16,476 nucleotides of DNA from Anaerolineae bacterium (GTDB taxonomy: Bacteria; Chloroflexota; Anaerolineae; B4-G1), in assembly GCA_030612585.1 (NCBI GenBank), contig JAUWNP010000097.1:1-16476 (forward strand), in the 5' to 3' direction. The notes beneath the pieces are model-generated. The model was not told the origin of the DNA. It saw only the letters and a program-made list of their open reading frames with translations, and did not search any database. This document shows positions 1 to 6,876 of the stretch, one piece after another (within the stretch, counting starts at the first letter, position 1; the number at the start of each line of letters is the position of its first letter). The position numbers and the translations under genes were made by a program.

Positions 1-321
1 CGGCGCTATCTTGATCACATCGGGCACGCGCAGCGGGTCGGCCAGCGCCTCGGCATCGCCCACCGTCAGGCTGGCGCCGACGCCCATCATAGCCGCCCCG
101 CTCGACATGGGGTTCTGCCCCTCCCCGGGGAAGACGATGAGCATGTTAGTGCCCATGTCTTGGAACTGGCCTGTGATGTAGGCTTGCACTCCATCGCCCA
201 CCGACATCAGCGTGATGACCGCCCCGACGCCAATGATGATGCCCAGCATCGTCAAGGCAGCTCGCAACTTGTTGGCCGCCAGGGCACGGAGGGCCAGTCT
301 CACACTCTCCAGGATGCTCAC
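1..321 (-). CDS. MacB-type ABC transporter permease, 3' part missing
   Basis: This is the N-terminal 107 codons of the membrane subunit of a MacB/LolC-like exporter; the rest lies before base 1. Translation from a GTG at 321 gives an N-terminus with the typical family opening: a short amphipathic stretch containing LALRALAANKLRAALTMLG, then a first hydrophobic helix (GIIIGVGAVITLMSVGDG), then the start of the extracytoplasmic MacB_PCD-type domain (FQDMGTNMLIVFPGEGQN). The GTG overlaps the TGA of the upstream ATPase gene as GTGA (318-321), so translational coupling is likely. In the family the permease uses ATPase-driven motion of its periplasmic domain to push substrates out; the substrate cannot be read from this fragment. 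The first-helix motif and operon position make the family assignment safe; the exact subfamily is open. Confidence 0.88.
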   Translation of the reverse strand, partial: MSILESVRLALRALAANKLRAALTMLGIIIGVGAVITLMSVGDGVQAYITGQFQDMGTNMLIVFPGEGQNPMSSGAAMMGVGASLTVGDAEALADPLRVPDVIKIAP

Positions 322-1049
322 GCCACCTCACCTCCCCCCGCAGCGACCAGGGGATCTGTCACCGCTTCCTCGTTGGTGACGTGCCCGTCGTAGAGATGAA
401 TGATGCGCGAGGTATGACGCGCGATATTGGGATCGTGAGTCACCAGCACCACCGTGATCCCGCTATACTGATTCAACCATTGCAAGATCGCCATGATCTC
501 CGCCCCCGACTTGCTGTCCAGATTCCCTGTCGGCTCGTCGGCCAGGATGATGGCGGGTTTGTTGATCAGCGCGCGGGCGATGGCCACCCGTTGCTGCTCG
601 CCGCCCGAAAGTTCGGTCGGCTGGTGCACCATACGACCCGCCAGCCCCACCGCCTCCAGCGCTGCCCGCGCCCGTGTGTGCCGCTCCGCGCGCGGTACCC
701 CGGCATAGATCAGCGGCAGCGTCACGTTCTCAAAAGCGCTCGTACGGGCCAGCAGGTTAAAGGTCTGGAAGACGAAGCCGATCTTGCGGTTACGGATCTC
801 GGCCAACTGATCGTCGTTGAGCAAGCCGACGTCAGTCCCCTCCAGGAAGTACTCGCCTGCAGTGGGCTGATCGAGACAGCCGATGACATTCATGAGCGTG
901 GACTTGCCCGAGCCCGAAGGCCCCATAATAGCGACCATCTCGCCGGAGCGCACCTGGACTGAGATGCCGCGCAGAGCATGGACCTCGACCTTACCCATGT
1001 GGTAGACTTTGGTCACGTTCTGGATGTGGATGACCGGCGTCTCCATCAC
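318..1049 (-). CDS. MacB/LolD-type ABC transporter ATP-binding protein
   Basis: This 243-residue nucleotide-binding subunit powers the adjacent permease. Walker [10 protein letters not shown] is at residues 43-51, Q-loop Gln95, the signature LSGGEQQR at 147-154, Walker B ILADEP at about 168-173, the D-loop SxxxNLD region just after it, and the switch His205 in THD. The extended signature with [11 protein letters not shown] and the sequence NLDSKSG are typical of the MacB/LolD/FtsE branch. The start is either GTG at 1049, which overlaps the adaptor stop as GTGA, or ATG at 1046; a GGAGGAG ribosome binding site lies 5 or 8 bases upstream, so both are possible. It sits between the adaptor gene and the permease with 4-base overlaps on both sides, an arrangement that supports one exporter complex. 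Confidence 0.95.
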   Translation of the reverse strand: MMETPVIHIQNVTKVYHMGKVEVHALRGISVQVRSGEMVAIMGPSGSGKSTLMNVIGCLDQPTAGEYFLEGTDVGLLNDDQLAEIRNRKIGFVFQTFNLLARTSAFENVTLPLIYAGVPRAERHTRARAALEAVGLAGRMVHQPTELSGGEQQRVAIARALINKPAIILADEPTGNLDSKSGAEIMAILQWLNQYSGITVVLVTHDPNIARHTSRIIHLYDGHVTNEEAVTDPLVAAGGGEVA

Positions 1050-2536
1050 TGCATCTCCTCCATAATCGCCTCGAACATCTCCTTCTGAATGAGCACGACC
1101 ACGTCCCCTTCCTCCAGGCCGCCGAGCACCTGCACGACACCATTGCCCCGCACACCCAACTGGACGTCCACCCGCTCGGTCTGCTCCCCCGCCTGGCGCT
1201 GGACGTAGGTCTGGCCGGTGCGGCGGTCTATGCGCACCACCCAGGTGGGGATGAGCAGAACGTCCGCCAGTTCCTCGACCATAACGGTGGCATTGGCGCT
1301 CATGCCGGCCCGCACCGGCGCGTCGGTCGGATCCAACACGATGGTCATGTCGTAGGACACGATACCTGGCGCTGCCACCCCGGTGCCCACCGATGCTGCC
1401 ATCCCTGCCGCCGCCGGGGCGATGCGCTCGACCATGCCGCTGAGCACCACGTCGGGCAGAGCGTCGAGCGTTACCTCTACCGGCTGTCCCTCGGCCAATT
1501 TGGCCACGTCAACTTCGTCCACCTGAACGTTGACGTGGAAGCGGGAATTATCCACCAACATCACGGCTGGCAGCCCACCACCGGCCATCTGGCCCACTGT
1601 GACGTTGACTGCCGCGACGACGCCGTCGAAGGGAGCACATAACGTGGCCCGCTCCAGCGCCAGTTCTGTCATGTCCAGCGCGGCCTGCGCCTGCGCGACC
1701 TGCGCTTCGGCGGCGGCGATCTGCTCCTCAGAAGCGCCGGCCAGCGCCAGGTCGAGTTGGGCCTGCATCGCGTCCTGTTGTGCCGCAGCGGCCCAGACGC
1801 TGGCCCGCGCCGCCCGAACCTGGTCGACGTCCGCGCCAGCCAGCAGTTCGTCAAGTTGGGCCTGGGCGGCCGCCAGTGCCTCATCGGCGGCGTGGAGGCT
1901 GTAGCGCGCCTGCTCCTCGGGCGTGCCCAGAGCGGGGCAAACTTCCCGTTCCTTGCCGTCCGGCATGGTGATTGTCACGCACTTCATCGTCATATCATGC
2001 GTGTCCTGGGCCACCTTCTGCTGTGCCATCGCCGAGGCGACCTGGGCTTCGGCGGCAGCGATCTGTGCATCACTGGCGCCGCCTTCGAGTTGGTCGCAGT
2101 TGGCGGCGGCACCGCTCACCTGGGCTTGCGCAGCCTGGAGACTGGCCTCTGTCGCCACGATCTCCTCCGGCCGCGGACCGGCCTTCAGCAGCGCCAGTTG
2201 GGCCCGGGTGGCCTCCAGCGCCGCCTCTGCTTGCCGCACCTGCAGCGCCAACTGCTCGCTATCCACCCGCGCCAGCGGATCACCAGCCTGCACCCCCTCC
2301 CCCACCTCAACCAGCACCTCAGTGACCCGGCCAGGCACATCGAAACTGAGCGCCACCCGCGCCTCGGGCTCAATGCTGCCGCTGGCCGACACAGTCACGA
2401 TCAGCATCCCACGCTCGACGACCGTGGCGCGGATCTCCTCCTCCGGCTCTCGTGTCAGCCACGGCTGCCAGACAACCGCGACGACCACAGCCACGACGAC
2501 GACACCCAAGACCACGTAAAGTGTAGCACGCTTCAC
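1046..2536 (-). CDS. MacA/HlyD-like membrane-fusion (adaptor) protein
   Basis: This 496-residue adaptor is anchored by one N-terminal hydrophobic helix (about residues 7-23) and should sit outside the membrane, joined to the ABC permease. The first lipoyl half-domain is near 53-92 (VPGRVTEVLVEVGEGVQAGD). A long Ala/Gln/Glu-rich coiled-coil hairpin follows (about 93-297), then the second lipoyl half (APFDGVVAAVNVTVGQMAGG) and beta-barrel and membrane-proximal domains. The hairpin contains four similar blocks beginning LLKAGP (116), LEGGAS (150), LLAGAD (231) and LALAGAS (263). Two lie on each side of an unusual stretch around 181-205 with Cys186 and Cys200. Translation starts at a GTG preceded by AGGAGG with a 5-base gap. 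The downstream ATPase gene overlaps its stop. The upstream neighbour is glgC, 57 bases away in the same direction, so co-transcription is possible without an obvious functional link. Substrate unknown. Confidence 0.92.
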   Translation of the reverse strand: MKRATLYVVLGVVVVAVVVAVVWQPWLTREPEEEIRATVVERGMLIVTVSASGSIEPEARVALSFDVPGRVTEVLVEVGEGVQAGDPLARVDSEQLALQVRQAEAALEATRAQLALLKAGPRPEEIVATEASLQAAQAQVSGAAANCDQLEGGASDAQIAAAEAQVASAMAQQKVAQDTHDMTMKCVTITMPDGKEREVCPALGTPEEQARYSLHAADEALAAAQAQLDELLAGADVDQVRAARASVWAAAAQQDAMQAQLDLALAGASEEQIAAAEAQVAQAQAALDMTELALERATLCAPFDGVVAAVNVTVGQMAGGGLPAVMLVDNSRFHVNVQVDEVDVAKLAEGQPVEVTLDALPDVVLSGMVERIAPAAAGMAASVGTGVAAPGIVSYDMTIVLDPTDAPVRAGMSANATVMVEELADVLLIPTWVVRIDRRTGQTYVQRQAGEQTERVDVQLGVRGNGVVQVLGGLEEGDVVVLIQKEMFEAIMEEMQ

Positions 2537-2559
2537 CGTTTCCTCCTATTTGTGACCAA

Positions 2560-2591
2560 CAGTTTCCCAGTCCACCAACCTAGCGATCCAC
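2560..2591. repeat. Degenerate 8-bp tandem array in the glgC-adaptor spacer
   Basis: Four consecutive 8-base units can be read on the plus strand. The first two are CAGTTTCC and CAGTCCAC, and the next two are more diverged (CAACCTAG, CGATCCAC). The first unit is identical to two units of the array at 3985-4032. The array lies directly after the glgC stop (2594-2596 region) and before the AGGAGG of the adaptor gene on the minus strand. Confidence 0.55.
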
Positions 2592-2593
2592 CG

Positions 2594-3853
2594 TCAGATA
2601 ATCGTCCCATCGGGGATGACTGCGTTCTTGGGGACGACGACGATGCCGTCTTGGATCATGTAGTTCTCTGCTTTCGCCATATCCTCGCCAGGCGCGTGGG
2701 GCCGGATGGTGACCCCTTCCCCGATGCGAGCGTTCTTGTCAATGATGGCTCCCTCAATAATACTGCCGCGTCCGATGCCCACGTCGGGCCTGTCGCGCCT
2801 GCGATTCTCCGCTTTCCGCCCTGGCGTCTCGTAGAAGTCGGCCCCCATCATCACCGTCCGCGTCACCCGCGCGTCTGGCCCGATGACGCTGCGCAGCCCG
2901 ATCACCGACTCGCGGATGTCCGACTGCTCGATCAGACACCCCTCTGCCAGCACCGTCCGCTCCAGGTGACAGCCATCAGCGCGGGAGGAGGGCAGGAAGC
3001 GCGGCCGGCTGTAAATGGGATTGTTGGGGTCGTAGAAGTCGAAGGGCGGGTCAGGCAGCGTGAGCGCCAGGTTGGCCTCGTAAAGAGCGCGGATAGTGCC
3101 GATGTCCTCCCAGTAGCCGTCGAAGGGGAAGGCATACACGCGCAGGCTCTCAATAGCGGCAGGAATGATCTGATTGCCAAAATCCTCGGCATCCGACTCC
3201 TCCAGCACCTGGCGCAGCATGTCGGCGCGGAAGACGTAGACGCCCATCGAGGCCAGATAGGGCTTATCGCTATCCGGTATGCTCTCCAGGCCGTCCAACT
3301 CGTCGGGCCGAGGCTTCTCGTGGAAAGAGATGATGCGCCCTTCATCGTCGGTCTTGAGGATACCGAAGCGTGAGGCGTCGGCACTGGACACCGGCTGGAC
3401 GGCGATAGTCACGTCGGCCCGCTTCTCGCGGTGCAACTCGACGAACTCGGCGTAATCCATACGGTAGAGGTGATCGCCTGAGAGGATCAGGAGATCCTTG
3501 ACGCGGGCGTGAGCGAAGCGCGGGAGTTGCTTGCGCACCGCGTCGGCCGTACCCTGGTACCACTCCATGCCGCTGGGCGTCTCCTCGGCCGCCAGGATGT
3601 AGACGAAGCCGCCGGAGAAGACGTCGAACTTGTAGGTCTGGTAGATGTGGCGGTGGAGCGAGGCGGAGAGGAACTGGGTCAGGGCATAGATTTTGTGGAT
3701 GCCGGAGTTGAGGCAATTGCTGATTGGGATGTCAATCAGACGGTACTTGCCACCGATCGGCACAGCCGGCTTGGCCCGCATTTTGGTAAGTGGGTAGAGG
3801 CGCGTACCCCGGCCTCCGCCCAGGATCAAAGCCATTACGTCTCGTATTGCCAT
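2594..3853 (-). CDS. glgC: Glucose-1-phosphate adenylyltransferase (ADP-glucose pyrophosphorylase)
   Basis: GlgC makes ADP-glucose from ATP and glucose-1-phosphate, the first committed step of bacterial glycogen synthesis, in the cytoplasm. The 419-residue product has the nucleotide-binding start [12 protein letters not shown] at 12-23 and [20 protein letters not shown] at about 28-46. It also has [10 protein letters not shown] with the expected catalytic Asp127, and FHEKP at 177-181, whose Lys180 corresponds to the sugar-phosphate-binding Lys of the family. The C-terminal third (from about 290) is the left-handed beta-helix domain (repeating I/V-x-x-x-x-I/V patterns such as [15 protein letters not shown]). 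Length is normal for the family. I chose ATG at 3853 because AGGAGG (3862-3867) lies 8 bases upstream; the GTG at 3860-3862 overlaps that ribosome binding site. No glgA or glgB is visible nearby, so it is separated from other glycogen genes here. Confidence 0.97.
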   Translation of the reverse strand: MAIRDVMALILGGGRGTRLYPLTKMRAKPAVPIGGKYRLIDIPISNCLNSGIHKIYALTQFLSASLHRHIYQTYKFDVFSGGFVYILAAEETPSGMEWYQGTADAVRKQLPRFAHARVKDLLILSGDHLYRMDYAEFVELHREKRADVTIAVQPVSSADASRFGILKTDDEGRIISFHEKPRPDELDGLESIPDSDKPYLASMGVYVFRADMLRQVLEESDAEDFGNQIIPAAIESLRVYAFPFDGYWEDIGTIRALYEANLALTLPDPPFDFYDPNNPIYSRPRFLPSSRADGCHLERTVLAEGCLIEQSDIRESVIGLRSVIGPDARVTRTVMMGADFYETPGRKAENRRRDRPDVGIGRGSIIEGAIIDKNARIGEGVTIRPHAPGEDMAKAENYMIQDGIVVVPKNAVIPDGTII

Positions 3854-3912
3854 GGTGTTCACCTCCTACGTATTGATGCTGTAATCTTACACCATCACGC
3901 CGTTTTGCGCCA

Positions 3913-3976
3913 GATTGGTGGATTGGTAGGTTGGTAGATTGGTACATTGGTACATTGGTAGGTTGGTAGATTGGTC
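3913..3976. repeat. Eight-unit array of 8-bp repeats upstream of glgC
   Basis: Exactly eight 8-base units run without interruption, with consensus SRTTGGTA (for example GATTGGTA and CATTGGTA). The variation is mostly at the first two positions and the last position of each unit. On the minus strand the array lies about 60 bases upstream of the glgC start, so it may be in or near its promoter region. Confidence 0.85.
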
Positions 3977-3984
3977 ATCGGCTT

Positions 3985-4032
3985 CAATCTCCCAATTCAC
4001 CAGTTTCCCAGTTTCCCAATTTACCAATGCAC
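3985..4032. repeat. Six-unit array of 8-bp repeats, opposite orientation to the array at 3913-3976
   Basis: Six contiguous 8-base units on the plus strand have consensus CARTTYMC (for example CAATTCAC, and CAGTTTCC twice in tandem). The unit is related to the reverse complement of the neighbouring array, so the two form an inverted pair 8 bases apart. For example, CATTGGTA at 3953-3960 can pair perfectly with 4022-4029. Confidence 0.7.
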
Positions 4033-4173
4033 ATTTTCCGCGAGGAGATGGAAAAACTCGACGAACGGTTGCCGGAGGAGCAGACATTCATAGACATCCG
4101 AATGGTACCACTGGGCGAGGAACTGCTAAAGGCCGTGTTGGCGACGCTCAAGCGGTTCCTGCAAGAGTGCTGA
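4027..4173 (+). CDS. Doubtful small open frame (48 codons), possible gene remnant
   Basis: An ATG inside the last repeat unit opens a 48-codon frame ending in TGA. The predicted peptide looks protein-like: charged and amphipathic, with EEMEKLDERLPEEQTFIDIR followed by a helix-like segment LGEELLKAVLATLKRFLQEC. I do not recognise it. There is no convincing ribosome binding site before 4027; an internal ATG at 4048 has GAGGAG directly abutting it, which is too close. The frame continues open upstream through the repeat array to about 3970. It could therefore be the C-terminal remnant of a gene whose front was replaced by repeats, a genuine small protein, or chance. Confidence 0.3.
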   Translation: MHIFREEMEKLDERLPEEQTFIDIRMVPLGEELLKAVLATLKRFLQEC

Positions 4174-4177
4174 CCAC

Positions 4178-4200
4178 GCGCCGCCGTGAACGGGCGGCGC
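4178..4200. repeat. Perfect 8-bp inverted repeat (hairpin)
   Basis: GCGCCGCC at 4178-4185 is complementary to GGCGGCGC at 4193-4200 with a 7-base loop. It lies just after the stop of the small open frame. No T-run follows on either strand, so a Rho-independent terminator is not supported. Confidence 0.4.
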
Positions 4201-4288
4201 TGGAAAACCCAACCCGCCACGAATGTGGAAGCGCCCATGCCAGCGACTGGAAGGCCAGGCCCAGGCTGGTGACGCCCGTAGGCCAAGA

Positions 4289-4317
4289 TGGACAAACCAG
4301 GCCACCGAGTCTATAAT
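4289..4317 (+). promoter_or_regulatory. Sigma-70-type promoter for the DNA-repair pair
   Basis: TGGACA (4289-4294, 5 of 6 consensus) and a perfect TATAAT (4312-4317) are separated by 17 bases. The predicted start of transcription near 4324 is about 29 bases before the ATG at 4353. This also argues against starting translation at the GTG at 4323, which would coincide with the transcription start. Confidence 0.75.
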
Positions 4318-4352
4318 TCTAGGTGTATTGCAACCGTGGAGTAAGGTGTGAG

Positions 4353-5072
4353 ATGAACCGGACTGAGGCACGCAAGTTGGCCACCGGCTGCCGCGATCTG
4401 TTGATCGCCGGTGATGTGGATGATGCTCTAGCGCAACTGCGCCCTGTCGTAGCCAGTCGCACCCCCTTCCCGCTGCTCGACCGGATCGGGCAGGTCATTG
4501 CCGAGGCTGCTGCGATCAATCCGGCAGGCTTCACCGCGCTGCTGGACGGCCTGGCTGCCACAGGCGCAATCGGCGCCTGGCCGCTCATCGGCAGCACACT
4601 GGCCGCCGCCTATCTGCTCAACGACACACCCCGCGCCTTCGCCGAGGCCCGCCGCTACATAGTCCAGGCTGGCGTGTGGCACGCCACTGATGCCATCGGC
4701 GAGCGGGTTTTGGGAGAGGGGCTGCGGGCCGACTTTAATACGGCGCTCTCGCTGCTGGAGGATTGGCGGGAGGAGGCCAACCCCTGGCTGCGTCGCGCCG
4801 TCGGCGTGGCCGTCCACCTCTACACCAAGCGGGAGCGCGACCGGCCAGAGCAGGCAGCCCGCCTCCTCAACCTGCTTGAGCCGCTGTTCGAGGAGCGCGA
4901 TACGTACGCGCTCAAAGGCGTGGGCTGGGGCCTCAAGACCATCGGCAAGTTCTACCCCGACCTGCTCGTGCCCTGGCTGCGGGAGCAGGTCACCACCAAG
5001 AAGCCACGCAAACTGATGGTGCGTAAGGCGGTCACCTACCTGCCGGATGAGGTCAAGGCCGAGTTTCTATGA
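4353..5072 (+). CDS. AlkD-like DNA alkylation repair protein
   Basis: The 239-residue, mostly helical product resembles the AlkD/AlkC family of HEAT-repeat DNA glycosylases that remove positively charged alkylated bases. The conserved core is visible as WHATDAIGERVLGE (109-122), WREEANPWLRRAVGVAVHLY (138-157) and DTYALKGVGWGLKTIGKFYP (183-202). Trp109 and Asp113 have the same spacing as the catalytic Trp/Asp pair of Bacillus AlkD, and Trp192 may match its third key aromatic; this alignment is by eye. The length matches the family (about 230-240). The ATG at 4353 is chosen for the preceding GGAGTAAGG and its fit to the promoter. Its stop overlaps the next start as ATGA (5069-5072), so the two proteins are probably made together. 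Substrate specificity is not determinable here. Confidence 0.82.
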   Translation: MNRTEARKLATGCRDLLIAGDVDDALAQLRPVVASRTPFPLLDRIGQVIAEAAAINPAGFTALLDGLAATGAIGAWPLIGSTLAAAYLLNDTPRAFAEARRYIVQAGVWHATDAIGERVLGEGLRADFNTALSLLEDWREEANPWLRRAVGVAVHLYTKRERDRPEQAARLLNLLEPLFEERDTYALKGVGWGLKTIGKFYPDLLVPWLREQVTTKKPRKLMVRKAVTYLPDEVKAEFL

Positions 5073-6268
5073 AGCCAACCTACCAGGAATACAAAACCAG
5101 GCGCATCGTCAACGTCCACAAACACGTGGACGGCTGGTTCTTCGACAAATATAGCGCCCATCCCTACGTCGGGTGCGCCTTCGGCTGCGAGTTCTGCTAT
5201 AGTCGCGGGGGAAAGTACCTGGGCGGGCGCGACCCCGACGACTTCGACCGTATCATCCGCGTCAAGGTCAACGCGGCGGAACGTCTGCGCCGCGAACTGG
5301 GCCGCAAACCGGTAGACGTGATCGCCTGCGGCGACTGGCAACTCCCTGCCGAGCAGGACTACCGCCTCTCGCGCCAGATGCTCGAAGTCGTCCACGACCT
5401 GGGCTTCCCACTCTTCATCGTCGAGCGCTCGCCACTCTTGACCCGCGATCTGGACCTGCTCACCGACATCAACCGCCAGGCCTGGGTCGGCGTTGTCTAC
5501 AGCATCAGCACGCTCGACCCCACCGTCAAGCGGGCCTTCGAGCCCAAGAGCCCGGCAGTGAGGTTACGCCTGGCGGCGATGGCGCAACTGGCCGAGGCGG
5601 GCATTCTGGCGGGCACCGCATTGATGCCGGTGCTGCCGGCCGTAGCGGACGACGATACTCACCTGGAGGAGGTTATCGTCGCCACGAAGGAACACGGCGG
5701 GCGCTTCGTACTGGTCGGCGGCCTCACCATGTCCAACCCGCAGGCCGAGCGGGTGTGGCGCGTCGTGGACCGGTACTTCCCCCAGGCCCGCCCCGCCTAC
5801 GAGCGGCTGTACGCCGGCGAGACCTACGCCCCACCCCGCCGCTACAGCGCCGACCTGGGCCGTCGCGTGCGGACGCTGTGCGAAAAGCACGGCCTGGCCG
5901 ACCGGATGGAGCGCTGGATCGAGCCCGGCCCCCTGGGCGTCAACCGCTGGGTGGCTGAGCGGCTGTTCCGCAGAGTCTACGACCTGGAACTGGAGGAGGC
6001 GAACGAGCGGCGTATCTGGGCCTACCGCCGCGCTGCCTGGACGGCAGACGAATTGGCGATCAGTATCGGAGAGTTGTACAACAGCCAGGGCATCGAAGGT
6101 TTGATAACGCTGCCCGGCATCGGGCAGCGGCTCGCCCGTCTCATCGCCGATTACCTGGAGGAACGAAACAGCAGCCGCGTCTCCCACCCTGAAGAGGCGA
6201 CGCTGGGAGACCCAACACCGGCTCTTCAGGCCGGTGTCCAACTCCGGCTCTTCAAGGCGGGGCAATGA
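5069..6268 (+). CDS. Spore-photoproduct-lyase-like radical SAM protein with C-terminal helix-hairpin-helix
   Basis: This 399-residue protein belongs to the SplB-like radical SAM group (COG1533-type). The cluster-binding motif is C36-x3-C40-x2-C43 in VGCAFGCEFCYSR, just after the family N-terminal segment with WFFDKYSAHPYVGC. The barrel continues through VDVIACGDWQLPAE, LFIVERSPLLTRDLDLL, VGVVYSISTLDP and ILAGTALMPVLPAVADDD. After the catalytic part, residues 344-363 (GLITLPGIGQRLARLIADYL) form a clear helix-hairpin-helix, a non-specific DNA-binding motif. The last 36 residues lack family character and are encoded by a hairpin-rich repeat-like sequence. The start overlaps the AlkD-like gene by ATGA. 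Its role in repairing DNA, perhaps UV or alkyl lesions, is inference from family and neighbour; the exact reaction is unknown. Confidence 0.88.
   Translation: MKPTYQEYKTRRIVNVHKHVDGWFFDKYSAHPYVGCAFGCEFCYSRGGKYLGGRDPDDFDRIIRVKVNAAERLRRELGRKPVDVIACGDWQLPAEQDYRLSRQMLEVVHDLGFPLFIVERSPLLTRDLDLLTDINRQAWVGVVYSISTLDPTVKRAFEPKSPAVRLRLAAMAQLAEAGILAGTALMPVLPAVADDDTHLEEVIVATKEHGGRFVLVGGLTMSNPQAERVWRVVDRYFPQARPAYERLYAGETYAPPRRYSADLGRRVRTLCEKHGLADRMERWIEPGPLGVNRWVAERLFRRVYDLELEEANERRIWAYRRAAWTADELAISIGELYNSQGIEGLITLPGIGQRLARLIADYLEERNSSRVSHPEEATLGDPTPALQAGVQLRLFKAGQ
6177..6237 (+). repeat. Two adjacent hairpins with complementary loops inside the 3' end of the radical SAM gene
   Basis: Hairpin 1 pairs GTCTCCCA (6179-6186) with TGGGAGAC (6204-6211). 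Hairpin 2 pairs ACACCGGC (6215-6222) with GCCGGTGT (6230-6237). The complete 7-base loop of hairpin 2, TCTTCAG (6223-6229), is perfectly complementary to CTGAAGA (6189-6195) in the loop of hairpin 1. As linear sequence, CCTGAAGAG and CTCTTCAGG form a 9-bp inverted repeat. A direct copy of CCGGCTCTTCA also occurs at 6244-6254. Confidence 0.75.
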
Positions 6269-6278
6269 TAGGAGAGGC

Positions 6279-6358
6279 AGACCTCGGAGGTTTAAGATAC
6301 GTCAGTTGGAGCGGTTTTTTTGAGCCTGAGAATGGCCTTACGAAAACCTCCGAGGTCT
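6279..6358. repeat. 80-bp element bounded by a perfect 15-bp inverted repeat
   Basis: AGACCTCGGAGGTTT (6279-6293) and its exact reverse complement (6344-6358) enclose 50 bases that include a T7 run (6315-6321). Each arm contains an imperfect palindrome ACCTCSGAGGT. It fills most of the gap between the radical SAM gene and the Mth938-like gene. It could be a miniature mobile element, a protein-binding site or a long terminator-like hairpin; no open frame of note lies inside. Confidence 0.7.
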
Positions 6359-6386
6359 TGAATTGTGTCCAATCGAGGTTATAGTC

Positions 6387-6734
6387 ATGTCCCCTGCAAT
6401 TGAACACTACCGCTTTGGCGCTGTCACCGTGGACGGTCAGCGTCACACACGGGACCTCATCATCCTGCCCGAGCGCATCGTCGCTGGCTGGTGGCGCAAA
6501 GAGGGCCACGCGCTGCACCCCGACGACCTGACCGCCGTCTTCGAGGCCGCGCCCGAGGTGCTGGTCGTCGGCACCGGCGCTTACGGGATGATGCGCGTGA
6601 CGGAGGAGACCCGCCGCGCACTGGCGACGGCCGGCATCCGCCTCATCGCCGTCCCCACCGCCAAGGCCGTCAAGACCTACAACGCACTCCGTGAGGAGAC
6701 ACGCGTCGCAGCCGCGCTGCACCTGACCTGCTGA
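6387..6734 (+). CDS. Mth938-like (DUF498-type) domain protein
   Basis: This 115-residue protein resembles the DUF498/Mth938-like family, small alpha/beta proteins that include the mitochondrial complex I assembly factor NDUFAF3; the bacterial function is not known. The family order is visible: an N-terminal beta region (IEHYRFGAVTVDGQRHTRDL), a W-containing strand-helix (GWWRKEGHALHPDDL), the central VLVVGTGAYGMMRV (about 58-71), and a helix ending in TAKAVKTYNAL. ATG at 6387 is preferred because GAGG lies 8 bases upstream and the alignment begins there; an in-frame TTG at 6363 adds only non-homologous residues. It is 118 bases downstream of the radical SAM gene with an inverted-repeat element in between, so it may or may not share that transcript. 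Confidence 0.78.
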   Translation: MSPAIEHYRFGAVTVDGQRHTRDLIILPERIVAGWWRKEGHALHPDDLTAVFEAAPEVLVVGTGAYGMMRVTEETRRALATAGIRLIAVPTAKAVKTYNALREETRVAAALHLTC

Positions 6735-6752
6735 ACCCGACAGATACAGAGA

Positions 6753-6818
6753 GTTGGTAGTGGCGACTTCAGTCGCTCGGTCGCTCCCCCCACGACGATT
6801 GAAATCATCACTACGAAC
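6753..6818. repeat. Imperfect long hairpin between the Mth938-like and DUF4058 genes
   Basis: A 19-base arm GTAGTGGCGACTTCAGTCG (6757-6775) pairs with 6796-6814 at 17 of 19 positions when G-U pairs are allowed. A further 3 pairs lie beyond one mismatch, and the loop is 20 bases long. Near-perfect arms that differ by transitions look like an ageing inverted repeat or an RNA structure under selection. No open frame lies inside. Confidence 0.5.
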
Positions 6819-6844
6819 AAACTGCCAGCACCCAGCATTGGGAT

Positions 6845-6873
6845 TTGCGACGCAGGGCGAAGTGCGGTACAAT
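6845..6873 (+). promoter_or_regulatory. Probable promoter of the DUF4058 gene
   Basis: TTGCGA (6845-6850) and TACAAT (6868-6873, 5 of 6) are spaced by 17 bases. The expected transcription start near 6880 falls at the beginning of the 7-bp repeat array, so the leader RNA would consist almost entirely of that array. Confidence 0.55.
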
Positions 6874-6876
6874 GAG

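Noticed and set aside
1757..3373. A 538-codon open frame on the plus strand.
   Set aside because: It lies antisense to the adaptor and glgC genes, has no recognisable motif and shows the composition typical of the opposite strand of GC-rich genes.
3854..3862. GTG at 3860-3862 as glgC start.
   Set aside because: It is inside the AGGAGGTG ribosome binding site; ATG at 3853 has the proper 8-base spacing.
3913..4032. CRISPR array.
   Set aside because: Units are only 8 bases, contiguous and degenerate, with no spacers and no cas genes in the window.
4178..4200. Hairpin as a Rho-independent terminator.
   Set aside because: The stem is strong but no T-run follows on either strand.
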